64,000 nucleotides of DNA from assembly GCA_024752435.1 (NCBI GenBank), contig CP103035.1, forward strand, positions 1,426,001 through 1,490,000. The letters are read 5' to 3'. Position 1 is the first letter of the stretch. The number at the start of each line of letters is the position of its first letter. Of the stretch, positions 11,283-23,649 are shown one piece after another. Origin of the DNA: Allantophomopsis cytisporea. Taxonomy: Eukaryota; Ascomycota; Leotiomycetes; Phacidiales; Phacidiaceae. A program made the translations under genes and the position numbers. The notes below the pieces were generated by a model. That model did not search any database. It was not told the origin of the DNA and worked only from the letters and a program-made list of their open reading frames with translations.

Positions 11283-14200
11283 CTAGCTGACGAGGCCTCT
11301 AATCTTCTCCATTAGAGCAGGTACCGTGAAAGGCTTTGCGAGAAGATCATCCTAAAGCTAGTCAGCACAACTTGTTTCCGAAGCCTGAAGCCTCGCAGTC
11401 CAATAGGAGGAATAGTAGCTCACCACGCCAGCGTCGTACGCTCGCCGCACTTGATCAGGCCTGACATTGGCTGTGGTAGCAATGACACTCAGATGTTCGG
11501 TAACGAGCCCTTCTTGCTCCAACTGCCGCAGTCGTCGAGTACACGTTAGTCCATCCATGACAGGCATCTCCCAGTCCATTAGAATGATACTAAGTTCAGA
11601 TCCGCCAAGCGAATCACGCCAGTATCGTGACTTCTTGATTACATCCAACGCCTCGGCTCCGTGGTTTGCAATATATACTGTACAACCTAGTCGATGAAGT
11701 TGCTTACTAAGTACCTTTTGGTTAATAACATTGTCTTCCACAAGAAGCACTGCCAATGCATCCTCTCGATAAGGCGCCTCAAACTGTGAGGCTGTGGCTT
11801 TGACTGGTGCTTCCGGGATAGTCATCGGAATCTTTGGATGTCCTCCATTTGAAAAGAGCTCGGCTTTTATATATTCGAACCCCTTTGCTGTAGGTTTATT
11901 CGCCCGTAGGTTTGTAGGGTCGGAAAGATCCGATCGGCGTGACTCGATATAAAAGGCGAATGTACCTACCAATATAGTTTAGTCTTGTAATCAAAGGAGG
12001 TTCTCTAACGCAATGAGTATCAGACTTCCTTGGCCTTCAACGGAAGCAGATCCGATCATGCCACCTTGAAGCTCTGTCATTTCTCTCGCAATGAAGAGAC
12101 CTAACCCCGATCCGCCATACTGCAACGATATCAGTAAGTGTTTCGCCGTTGTGATAACCTGACTTACCTGAACATGGGTTTTCGGATTCGCTTGGGAGAA
12201 TCGATCAAAGATCACTAACATCTCGTCTGCCGAAATCCCTTTTCCTGTATCTTGTACTTCAAAAGTAAGATAGATCTTGTCGTTAGATTCCTTACTTGAA
12301 TAGGTTGATGCGATCTTATGTGCTCGGCCACTAGGAAACCACCTCAGGTTACTCACATCACTGAGTGGTGTATTAATAGAGGCACCAACACTAACCTGGA
12401 CTTTCCGCACATCTGCCTGTTTTGTGAATTTGATTGCATTGGTGAGTAGGTTGATCAAGATCTGCGTTAATCTTGATGGATCGCAGTAGACCCATTCGAC
12501 GTTGAGATCCAAGTACGACTGCTTCACTGTAAATTTGGTAGCAATATAATTCGCTGAAACCTCTGCTCCGAAGACTTTTAGTGCTTGTGCTGCAACAACT
12601 GCTGGCTCGACCAACACCGGAGCAATAGTCAACAATGAACTGTCCAGCTTGGAAACGGTCAATACATCGTCAAGAATCCTTCTCTGGTGAGTGGCACAGA
12701 ATAACATCGTCTGAGAGCTTTCTTGTATCATATCCAAGACACCAGCCAAATTTTCATCGTGTGAATGAGTACCTTTGAGGTCTCGATTTAATGTGCAAAT
12801 GTCATCTGCACATTGCAGCATTGCGTTCAGAGGATTACGAATCTCATGTGAGACCATGTCCATGAATCTTTCTTGTTGACGTTTTGCCTCTTCTGCGTCT
12901 TTTGTGGTATTTATCTGTAGTTGCTCTGCCCACTTGAGGTTGCTGATATCAGTGACACATCCTAATACACCCACAAGCTCGCCATTTTCGAGGTTTGGGG
13001 TAGAAGATAAAAGAATCCAACACGGCTCCTGCGTAGCCAGTGCGGGGGGTGTCCAGGTCCTTCTGAGCCGTAATTCAGTTGTGTTAGAAATCTTACGTGA
13101 CACGCATCCTGTGAAATTCTCGTTTGCACGAGCCATATCTTCCGGTAAGACCGACTCCATCCCCGAGAGATTATAAGCATATTCTGGTTTATCGGACATT
13201 CCCATAATTGTATAGAATGTTGAGTTGGCCCAAGTGATGAGGCCGTCAACATCCATATTGTAGATCCCAACCGTTGCTATTTCAGCAACCTTTCGAACAA
13301 ATTTCTCTCGAGCTGTGAGATCTCCTAACAATTTCTCTTCTCTCCTCTTGGCCTGATCAAAGCTGATGCTTGAAGTGAGAAGTCCAGTTGACACGCGTCC
13401 AATATCCGCAACAAATTGTTTGTGAATATCGTTGTAAGGGCGTCGTGGGTTCAATCCGATTATGAGAAAGCCTGCGATTAGGCCGGTCACATAAAGGGGC
13501 ACAGCAACTACATCGGTAGAAGGGTCACCACTCCCACGCCATGAGATTCCCTTAGAGAGAAAATCAGGCAGCTTTCCATCGGGCATATCAATGAGGACAG
13601 GTTTTCGCGCAGCCTTGGCTTTTCGCAATGTTGAGACAAGGACGTCATTACCATCATATATCTCAAGCTTTTCTGGTGCTATATTTTGTGCCGACTCAAT
13701 TCCAAGTGTGCTTTCAAGCTGCAAAGTGCACCGGTTTGATTTGGCTGTTTCTTCTACAACTGCACTATATATGATGAGCAATGGGACATCTCTCTCAAAA
13801 TCTCGACAGGCGTTTGCGATATGTTGCCATGGCGTCAAAGTGTAGAAATCTGGGCTGCTTGAGATCTGATGCAATAGACCTGACCTTGTGAGAGCGAGTT
13901 TCGCATCTGTAGACTCGAACAATGAGTTATACAATCCGAGAAACTTTCCATCGTCCGATTTAATTGGTGAGAACGCCCCATCATACCAAGCTCTGATAAA
14001 TTATCAGAATAGGATTAGGTCTTCCGAGGCAGATACTTTAGGCTCACTCACTTTTCGATGTAACCATTTGTTTTCTCTACGCTCATCTCGATCTCGGGGT
14101 TTGAAAACGCAATGCCAGATTTCTCCACCTCGTCGAACATCTAAGAAAGGAACAACCATGTCGCAGGTAAAGCTTTCTGAGCAGTAGATCCCATCATGTT

Positions 14201-14921
14201 TGGATGTCGACTATGAGCTATGATAGCAAAGGGCTCGTTGTAAATCGCAATGCGTGTAGGTCCCCTATCAATCAGTCAGTACTCAGAATAGAATGAGACG
14301 TAGTCAGGTAGAATACCAATATAAAGTTGCAGCCCGCGGATCTGACAGCATTTTAATTGTCATCAATCGTAATTCTGGTGACCACTGTTCAATAGGACCC
14401 AGGGAAGTTGCAGCCCAGTCTCTCGACTTCAAAAATTCAACGTGGTTTGTGCGAGGCAAGAATTCTGTCCAATCTTTCGCTATGATTTTCTCTAACCCTG
14501 CCGGTGCTTCAAAGTCGTGGTTTGGGTCGATCTCGACTTCAGAGGCCATCTGCTCCTTCCCAGTACACGGCCAGTCAGCGCCTGTGTGTTTTACATGCTC
14601 GCTTTTATCTTTGGAAAGATACCATTTCCTGGAAGTCGGAAGAAAACATGCTTCTGTATAGACTTCATCCGTTTCGCTGTCTATCGAGATGGAAAATGTA
14701 GGCAATCCGTTGTAACTACTTGTGGCTGGTGATGATACAATGCCGAGGTAAGAAAGCACACTCTCGACAGCAATACAACCCTCATCATCGAGGGAATATC
14801 CTAGTTCTTTGGCCAATAGTTGAGAACTCTCACATGGTTCCATGATCTTGGCACAGGGAACAGGATGGCGAGTATCGAGTAAATCCTGCCGGGGAGGCCA
14901 TGGAAGTAGCATAGTAATCAT
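11283..14921 (-). pseudogene. Hybrid histidine kinase (PAS-GAF-PAS-HisKA-HATPase-REC) with an in-frame stop
   Basis: Six exons: 14921-14317, 14264-14052, 13992-12168, 12119-12026, 11965-11424 and 11351-11283. They give 1115 codons, with a TAG at 14143-14141 (codon 243). The N-terminus carries the fungal PAS motif TSLGPIEQWSPELR...ATLYWGPTRIAIYNEPFA. A GAF-like region and a second PAS follow. The kinase core shows the H box FMDMVSHEIRNPLNAM (His near codon 655), the N box QILINLLTNAIKFTK, and the G boxes VQDTGKGIS and YGGSGLGLFIAREM. The receiver has LLVEDN, ILMDWEMPVMDG (phospho-Asp) and LAKPF. All later exons keep their frame and key residues. The TAG lies between WLFLS and MFDEVEKSG within otherwise continuous PAS homology. 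Either the allele is truncated, translation restarts at the adjacent ATG (14140), or the base is an error. One donor (gtctga, 12025) is non-consensus. Confidence 0.8.
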
Positions 14922-17352
14922 AGCCTACAGATATCTGGAGCAAGGGACTGAAGGATAGAATATAAATCCATACGACTGGTATTTTCTCAAGGATACAATG
15001 ATGTCACTAAGATGCTATTGGGTGAGCTTCTTGTTTGATAGGGAGATGCTAGGGGAGGATATAAGGTTGTGGCGAAGACAGAGCATAAAGCTACATTTGA
15101 TGTCCAGGTGTTTGGTTCGCCAATGAGATTTACATTACTGTTGTCAGTGTTGTCAGTGTATCCTTCAAAGACGTACACATCGTGTGTGGTTGCGGTGAGT
15201 TGTAGCGAACTAGAAGGCCATTCGCCTAAAAGCAGCTGTCGTCCTCTTCTCCGTCATCTTTGATCAAATGAATGGGGCGACAAATACTAGCATCTGACCT
15301 GATCATTGGCTGTTTGTGTAATGGAGTGCGTTCTGCTCGGTTATGCGAGCAATTGCATCTCCAGAGTCCACACTCCGGGGTCTGCCCCGAAGGACGCATT
15401 CCAGAGGACCTTGGTAACAGGTCTGTGGGCTGAGGCCAATAAGATCACGAAGTCTCTTATTCAAAACTTGCTTGCTATGAGCAAGCTCCCCCAACCCAGA
15501 TTTGTAGCATAGAACTCAAACCATCTGAGATAGCATCTTCAGACACGAATATATATAGCACTTATAAAGAAGTCTTTTATTCGAGGATGTGCGTTCTTCG
15601 TTCAGGGGTAATAGAAGTGATGATACCCATGCAATAGTGACTTATGATACATAGAAAACTGCTAGATGTTATCATTTAGAACTTCGTTATTGGTTTGATT
15701 ACAGATGTACTAAGCTCAGACCGAAGCATAAGAGCAGAAAGTTAAGGTAGGGTAGTCAGATGGTTACCCCCAAAAATATATATAAAAAAATGCAAAAAAC
15801 ATTATAGACGGAAGACGTTTAATGTCTACACGAACTATATAGAAAAGCCACTTGGGTTTTGCTCTGAACCATCTCCGGTTGAACCGACAACCTTTAGGTT
15901 ATCGGCTTCACACTTTTCCAGTGCGCCAGAGAGAGGATTCATTAGACATACTTTGATTATTTGGATTTAAATGACTGTAGAGCTTCGAATGTGAGAAGAT
16001 GGGTGTGCAAGCAAGGAAGGAAGGAGGTCTCAAAAGCTTGGCTTCATTCATATGTACTCAATCTAGGACGTAAAAGCTCCAATATGTAGACCCGTTCATA
16101 TTCTAGACAACATAAGCCAATTGACGGTAGCAACAGTAGTATAACTAGTACAATATATATAAAACCATTCAGCTCTGGTCTGATCTCTATCGTTAAAAAT
16201 ACATGTTCATGGTTTTCTATCACATATAGCTCCAACACTCCAACCAAATCTTTGATGGGCATACCAGGACAATTCCTTCAAGTGAGACTGATGGCTAACT
16301 AAAATCTTTATGTCACCCTCAGGACAAGTATAAGAAAAGCGTTATTAAAACACGCAAGACGAAGACTGCAAGAGCGAAATTTGCGATTTAAAGATAAGTA
16401 GAGTTGGTGGTTATCATCCTACTCATCTTCTCTTTCCCTTGCCACGTCAAAATTGTGCTCCGTGAACCATGAATCCTATCAGAAATCATAGCGGTTATTT
16501 CTGTTCCATAGATTTTTATACATTTGACTTAGTAGCACCCGTAATCGATTTCCAAACTTCATCAAGTCCAGATTATACAACTGAGCTTTAATCCAACAAT
16601 CATCCACCAGCAACTACATGGTGTAAGCTCATCATCCAGTTCCACCCATCGTCACCAATCCACACCTCACCACCTCATCACCAGCAATCACATATCGAGA
16701 CCAGCAGTGGACAGAAGTAAACAGCGCACATAAAAAGCGCGAATTAGCAAGAAGCATGTACATTCCTTGAAATTATTGTCATAAGAGTAACCCTCAGCAA
16801 AAAGCTCTCAGTGTTTTAGGCTGTAGATCACACACCATCCAAGCTTGTTTTTCCATCAACCTCCCCCATTCACGTCCCTCAGTAATTTGTACCGGTGCAT
16901 GCAATTGCAACTGCAACCATGACTCTAGAACTCGCCCAAATCCCCCAAGGACTATGATCTCGCACATGTTCTTCCCATCTACGATACATTACCGGCTCAT
17001 CCCCACGCAGGCTGGCGTCGTCAGCTTCATATGGATTCTATCCCTTCCACAACTCCCATTTGCTTTACGAGGCAATTCCCACCTTTAAAGACGAAGTCTT
17101 TGCATATTTCCCTCACTCAAACGACAAGATCAGCCATCACACGTATCACAGCCTATCCCATTCACTCGTGCAAAGCACTTCCAAATCCCAAAAAAGCATA
17201 TATTCACATGCTATGCTATGTACACCAAATTACCCAATTGTAAATTACAGTTTCCCCACCCAATCCATCTATGCAGCATCAGATCATAACCCCATAATTA
17301 GTGCAACCCATAGCTTTTTGCACAGCCCAGACCCCAGACCCAAGACCAGACT
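14922..17352. other. Intergenic, 2.4 kb
   Basis: No supported gene. The stretch contains the presumed promoter of the histidine kinase, a tRNA-like relic at 15871-15934, and the 3' flank of the PAP2 enzyme. A minus-strand ORF at 15303-15494 (63 aa) looks faintly protein-like (RDLIGLSPQTCYQGPLECVL) but has no identifiable domain. Confidence 0.45.
15871..15934 (-). repeat. Decayed tRNA-like sequence (possible SINE head or pseudo-tRNA)
   Basis: Read on the minus strand, it has an A-box-like TGGCGCACTGG, a T-loop/B-box-like GGTTCAACCGG about 40 nt later, and a short hairpin between them. The acceptor and T-stem bases do not pair, so it is not a functional tRNA. Pseudo-tRNA or tRNA-derived SINE origin is inferred. 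Confidence 0.3.
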
Positions 17353-18730
17353 CTAAACCTGACTCCTGCCCAAATAAGGCCTGTCATCCTCCATGCTAAT
17401 TTCCTCGTACTTCGCACGGAAAGGTGGATCGAAAGTCTCCTCGAAGCGCGTACCCGCCCAAAGCCGATGCCAACCATGGTCACCAGCAGCACCACTCTCG
17501 TAGTCAGCGTCGATCCTCTTCAGGCTGCGCCAGAAACACGTGTACACAAAGGAAGTGTACAGCAGTCCACCGATGAGGTCGATGCGCCAGTGGTGTCGGA
17601 GGTACATGGTGCTGAACCACTGCCAGAGCACGTAGAAGCCTAGCACGAAGGCGCCCTTGCGGGAGTAGCGTGCAACAAAAAAGAAGCAGCAGCAGGCGAA
17701 GGCGGAGTGCAGCGATGGGAAAGCGCCGAAGACGAGCGGCGACGCTTTGAAGGCGTGCTCGTAGATGTGCGTGCCTAGAACCTTATCGACACGTACGAGA
17801 CCCGCTGGTGAACCTGGCATATCGTATGTTCCAGGGGGGAGTGGGTAACCGTATTGGTCGCCGTACCATGGCGCGGCGGTTGGGAACGATAGATGCGTTA
17901 TTATGCCCAGGCAGTTTTGCATGCCGAAAGACCAAGCAAAGACAGATACTACGCCTGGTGGGGCGAAGAGCCAGAGCCAGAATGCGCAGAAGAATTGGGA
18001 TACGAAGTGGATTACGCCATACGACATCCAGGTCTGAGGGGTCAGCACGTGATTCGACTGTCAGGAAGGGTGACGGAGTTGAGCGGGAGGCTATGGAGTC
18101 TGTTTGACAAACGTGCTGGGTAAGATAAGGGACTTACGAAAACATCCAGAGGCTCACACAAATTGTGTGAGAGCGCGTAGAGTATGTTAAGTGCAAAGGG
18201 TGGCACGGCGGCTAACAGAGAAGCGCGACGCATGCCGGTGAGGAAGAACATCCACGCATAACCCGCGGCAGCAAGGAAAAACTGGACGAGAAGACCAAAT
18301 GGAGTGATACCGAACATCTTAGCATCCCACCTCTCTAACCTTTCAACATCAATCGGCGGACGAATAGATGGGTCAATAAGTCTCGCTGGACGAACGTCAG
18401 TAAAGTCACGTGGGCGGTTAAATACAACACCGTAATATGAACTCACCATTTTTGAAAGTAGTGATCCAAATGAGGATGAAGATCATGTTATAAAGGATGT
18501 GGCCTAGCAGTCCCGGGAGTGAATGCCTATATGCATGTCAGTGACATTTCATCACAGTCGACGGCGGCGATGTGCCGCGAGAATCTGATGAGGCCGGGCT
18601 TCTAGCCATGCACACAGCTGCTCGGCGATATTGAACGTGAGAGATGAGCATACTTGTTGAGCAAAGTGCGATAGATGTGCAACAGAAATCGGCCTGCGCT
18701 GCCGAGCGCCCATCTAATCTTCAAAACCAT
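17353..18730 (-). CDS. PAP2-family membrane enzyme, inositol phosphorylceramide synthase (Aur1)-like
   Basis: Four exons: 18730-18654, 18526-18447, 18385-18138 and 18033-17353. They give 361 aa and all introns are GT-AG. The ATG at 18730 is the first true ATG in frame. The protein is polytopic (about 6 membrane segments). It carries the Aur1-type signature: YGVIHFVSQFF, PWYGDQYG, PPGTYDMPGSPAGLVRVD, then the PAP2 catalytic motifs GAFPSLHSA and YLRHHWRIDLIGG (His and Asp of the lipid-phosphatase triad). Aur1 transfers phosphoinositol from PI to ceramide in the Golgi and is the aureobasidin A target. The protein is shorter than typical Aur1 and has HHWRID where Aur1 usually has HHYxVD. It may therefore be a paralogue with a different lipid substrate. 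Confidence 0.78.
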
Positions 18731-20968
18731 GACGGCGGCAGAGGTGAAAACAAGGCGACGATGAGAGTAGTTGGGAGGCCGTGACAGCGATGCGAATTGA
18801 GCGCAATACGGTTCAGCCCAGACCAATCCAGACCCTTTCCTCTCGTGGAGGGACTGATCGGGATCACTTCTTCTAACTCTGCTACCCGTTCACTTCCAAA
18901 ACTCGCCTGCTATTATGGGCGTCGTCGTATGGGCGGGCACAAGTGACATTCCTTTACATGCGGAGGAGAAAAAGACGGAGGTTGAAATTCAGGATCAGGA
19001 ATCGGAGATCAAATTCAAATGCGACGGGATGGAATAGGCAGACGAGAAAATAAACATAAAGGGTCAGGTAGCGTGCGGTGGGACCGTCGTGAGGCGGACT
19101 TCCCTAGGCGACGTGGCTGTGTGGAGCCGTCCCTATCAGAAGTTGATTGGGAGGGGTGGAGGGGGCTTAGGGATTTAGGTAAAGGTATATATGTATTCCG
19201 ATGCGACAAGAAGGGGGCTTGTATGTAAGATGTTGAATACGTAGTCAAAGGACTTTTCGAGCACTTTCTTCTCTTCTCTTGCCGTTCGTATTACGCCCTT
19301 ATTGTGTTGGTTGTCGTTGTTTGTTGCTTCTCTTCATCTCGTTTAATTTCATTCGCTCTATATGATTATCGCATACGCTTACAATTTTATCAATTTATTT
19401 ATGCATTAGGGTGTGGGGCGAGGCTCTCTATGAAGTTCCCTCAGACACGTCTCATGCTGAGCTGTGCTGTGCTGCTTGTATGGGTAATCTCAGCTTCTAG
19501 AAAGGGACAGTAAGCCTTAATTTGCCTTTCATACGAATCCAACTTCGGCTTACTTTGGATCTGCGCAACCCCCAAAAGCTGGTCCAAAAAAAGACTGATT
19601 GTATTGTGCCACATCGGTATCACCTCAACTGTTATAAAGAAAAAAGAGGTATAGATGACCCCATGTTTTATCCTGATACTGAGATGCGTATTACAGGACT
19701 GTGTTCAATACCGAGCACAGAACAACTCTTCGACGAGCTGTCGCGTGTCTTGGCAGCTACGGTCTTTGCTCAAAGAAGCAAAAAGGCACACGATTTGGGG
19801 TGTTAAAAAGGCCACAAAGGTACGAGAGCCGCTGACACTACCCCCTCCCGAGCACAAAATCCCAAGAAATCTCTTAGTGCTCTGACGCTCCACGCCAATA
19901 ATTGGAAAGGGGGAACGGGGCTGGATTGTATTGGATCGCTTCCAAAAGGGGAAATGGTCGGGATTCTCAAAGCCCGACTACCGATGGGTGGGTCTGAGGT
20001 CCGAGGTCTGAGGCACGCATGGTATTCTGCTTTCGCCATGTTTGTGGACGGAACTTGGACTTCGTGTACAGGGTGAGGGAGATGGGGATGTTCTTTGAGT
20101 GGCAAGATTCCTTCGGGGGTTCATTGCTTGTTTTTCTTATGCTTAAGGAGTATTCCTGGCTTGTGGAGTATTATGTGTAAGAGTAAGTTGCGGATTTTAT
20201 GCAAGGTCTCTGAGAAATCGCCTGATTGAAGGTGCAGAGTTGATGTCCTGCAGGTGATAAAATCAAACACTTATTATGTAACAGTGAGATACGTAATGAC
20301 CGAAGGGTAACAATCCCGTATAAGTGTTAATCCTCTTTCTTGACTCTCGATATTGTGTTTGCGGATAGGTTTGAGATGTTTCAAGCGTACTCAACAACAT
20401 AAAGATATTCTGGCATCTTACCGATTGCATCTCCTACCAAACAGTCTATCATCCTGACCATCACCCTCTTCGCCCTCTATATGTCTCTCCATACCATCAT
20501 ATATACATTAGATGACATTAAGACCGAAATTCAAACGAAGTCTTATTTGCTCTCCAGATGTTGAACCCACGGATTTCACGACAGAATTGAAATCAATGCT
20601 CAACAATGATTTATGTATCACAAGCAATTAGATATTGTTGCCTCAAATCTTGAGCTTCGACGCCTGTCTCTCACGGTTATTGTGTAGGTATAACAGCCAT
20701 CGATATCAAACTTCTTCAACAGAACTGACTGGCATCTTCATTTCTGCTTTATCAAATTCATCAACCAAGTCACAAGCGTAGAACATAAATTGGTTGGCGT
20801 ATGTGGCGGAGCGTTACATATTACTTGTATACTATGCTCAATTTCGACCGAGATAAAGGCTGCAGAACTTAAATAAGTCAAGTGAGTGAATATAACTCTC
20901 AAAAGAAATTCGACCAGAACATTGCGGCCACGTTGGAAATATACGCTCATACCATCGTCGAGCAACGC
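18731..20968. other. Intergenic, 2.2 kb
   Basis: No supported gene. The part next to 18731 should hold the promoter of the PAP2 enzyme. Short ORFs on both strands have no domain or splice context. This is the left end of an 8-kb gene-poor stretch. Confidence 0.45.
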
Positions 20969-22056
20969 TCACATGACATGCTCAATCAGCTTAGTCAGAA
21001 AGAATGCAGGAGAAATGGCCATAAGATTATCCTCCAAGGCAAAATCACCAGAACAACGGGGCGGTGGTTCTACAGCCTTACACTCAGATTGTCCGATAAC
21101 CAGCTTCAGCGCCTTGTGAGAAGCCTCGAGCCGCTCAAATCTCTCCCTCTTCTGCCATGAAACGACCTCATTTGCATCGAGCTCAGCCTTCAAATTCTCC
21201 AAAAACTCATTGGTATCCACATTGACCACCTTTCCGCTCTCAATTTCATTCAATGCTTTCCCCCTCATCAACTAGTTCCGTTTGGATCCACATGTACTGC
21301 AGCGTCCTCCTCAATGCCATCTTGACTACCTCTTCAGCTACCTGTGGCACTTCGTCAATGAGCCTTGTGACCACTGCCCCGCCACTGATCAAGGGAACCC
21401 AAAATCCGTCGTTGAAGACGCCATTTTCGTCCGTATAGCCGTTGATGAGCTTGTGCTCGGTGTCCTCGCATTTCTTGCCATTGCCGTCCTGCCACTTGGT
21501 CGTGACAACGAAGAAGTTCTTGGAGAAAAAGCTTCCGGCCATGGCCACGAGGATCTTGGGACTCTTTCGTCTACCGTCCGTTAATCGTATTTGTGTAACG
21601 TCGTGACATATGAATACCGAGATGACCATGTTGTTTTCTTTGCGCTTGTATGATCAACTCGGTGTCTTTTTTATTACCGTATCTTTACTTACAACTCTGC
21701 CATTACCTCGCACTTAAGAAGGCGATAGATCTCGCTTGATGGCCGGAATGTGTCTTGTAGACTGGGAAAGTTGATAACAATGATATTGCAATTCTTGGCG
21801 GGAAATTGCTGGCTTCGGATTGGATTCATGCATAGTCTTGGATTGCAGATCGTTACCCACGATAATGTATGTGTCTGCAGTGAATATATATCTTGGCAAA
21901 CTTTCATCTGTCAGTTCCAAAGAAGCGAGATGAACGGAAAGAAACACTTACTGGGGTTTTTCCTGTGCCTGTTGCGTGCATTAAGCTAAAGATGCTGTCA
22001 GAAATATAGACTTTCAGATAGGAAGTAACGGTATCAGATCGAATAAGTCGGAACAT
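20969..22056 (-). pseudogene. Relic of an AIG1/septin-like (IMAP-type) fungal GTPase
   Basis: The pieces of one P-loop GTPase lie in order on the minus strand but in different frames. First comes MHATGTGKTP (P-loop, near 21970), a plausible short intron (gtaagt...acag), and IIVGNDLQSKT (switch I region). A frameshift follows near 21790, then IIVINFPSLQDTFRPSSEI (degenerate DxPG switch II). After a stop comes VFICHDVTQIRLTDGRRKS and KNFFVVTTKW (G4 region), then a C-terminal helix. A second frameshift near 21255 separates VDEGES from NEIESGKVVN. Fungal members of this family end with the same VDEG...AGK helix region. At least two frameshifts and an in-frame stop argue for a pseudogene rather than missed introns. 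Confidence 0.65.
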
Positions 22057-23649
22057 TTGAGGTGTTTGCCTTGGACACTATGAATTTACTGATGGGACTG
22101 ATGAGAGTTGAATAATAGAGACACTCGATGCATCATTGCTGATCAAAGGGTACAACAAGGCCTCAAAGCAACTTTGATGCTATACTCCGACTCACAGAGA
22201 TAGAAATACAAAAAGGCCATAGAAAGAATCTTTATTCAGGTTTCGTCATTCCAGAATTGGATTGAAGTCAGCCGGGGTGAGGATGTCAAATGTTTACGAA
22301 GACGTCACAACTCCGAGAAAGTGCGTATAGGAAAGCACAGGAAGCAGATACCGATTGTCATCGAGAAGAGATGGAAAATTAAACTAAATCAAAAGTTATC
22401 CATTTCTAACTATCAGATGAGTGCAGACCCACAAACGGCTTTTATTTACGGCCTTTCTTCCTTAGCAAGTGCAAGGGTTGGTCCGATTAGGCACGTTCTT
22501 AAAACCTTAATTCTACCCCACACCACACTAACGGCCAGCCATATGGCATCAGCCTCTATATCACAGACGTTGGGGATATGACTGTTTAATCAAATCGAAC
22601 CATAGGTACTGCTATCCAATCCCCTGGGATGCTCTACTTTTATGATACGGAGATTGAAGAGCGAAGCAGGAGGAGGACTTACAAGTATCACTATAATCAT
22701 GGTGTTGAATAACCCAACGATCTTCTTTGTGCCATTCAGTTGATTTCGAAGTTCATCTCTCACGATAACGACTAACAGTACCAAGTTCTCGATAGACTTT
22801 CTTTAGGCTAAATGTGCTTGTATCAGATACAATGGAGTACAATAGTGTTTAAGATAAGGATAATGTAAGTACCAATCCAAAGCTGAATTCTAACAAAACA
22901 AATCGTTGGGAAATCTTGTAACTTTATGAGAAAACAAAGTCTACATCGGAGAAGACAAAAGATGGAGGAGTTTTGGAAGGCCGTAGAACGAATTGTGGCC
23001 AAAGAGAAGGTGATTGCAGGGCAGAAGAACTATTCTAAGCAGGTGGGCAAAGACACAGAAGAGGGGGGAAATGGAGAACAGAGGGAAGATAGGGACGAGA
23101 AACACTATCATAATAGAACAACTTCTGAAGTTTCAATGGAAGAGATTCGGCATGTACTGTTAGATTGGGCCTAGATAAGCTTCCACAACAATCATCGGAT
23201 CCACGACCTGACATTACCATACAAGCAGCCCTCCTCACTCCCTCAGAAGAGTCATAATTAAGCCGAAGCCGAGAAGAACACTCTCTCTCTCTGCAAATTA
23301 AGAGTCCGATGAGGATGCTTATTTGTCCTCGACTCACTTTGAAGGTATGAGGATGCAATCATTACTTCTCCACATATATGTGCTTGAAATAGTGTCAAAT
23401 CCTTAAACAGGTCCCAATCATCGTTGCATTTCTTGGCTTCATCCAATGCGCTGGGACTTCACAACCGTCTGGACCATCAACAGACATTATTCCAAGAGGT
23501 TAAGCGCAGAATCTGAGGGCAGGGGGAAGAGGAAAGCGACTGCAGTCAAATGGCAGCAGGGGTAAGGTAGTCGAGAGTGTGATGGAAGAGGACTCCAACT
23601 CGGCTCCCAAAAGGAATGCAAAAAACCCTGGAGACTTGCCTCCTCTTTC
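22057..23649. other. Intergenic, gene-poor
   Basis: No firm gene. A highly charged 82-residue + strand ORF (22926-23174, rich in K/E/R) is the only candidate and has no recognisable domain. The promoter or an unfound 5' exon of the zinc-finger gene may lie just before 23650: its frame stays open upstream to about 23565. Confidence 0.4.

Noticed and set aside
22926..23174. Charged 82-residue ORF
   Set aside because: Lys/Glu-rich sequence from purine-rich DNA, with no domain or neighbours supporting it.
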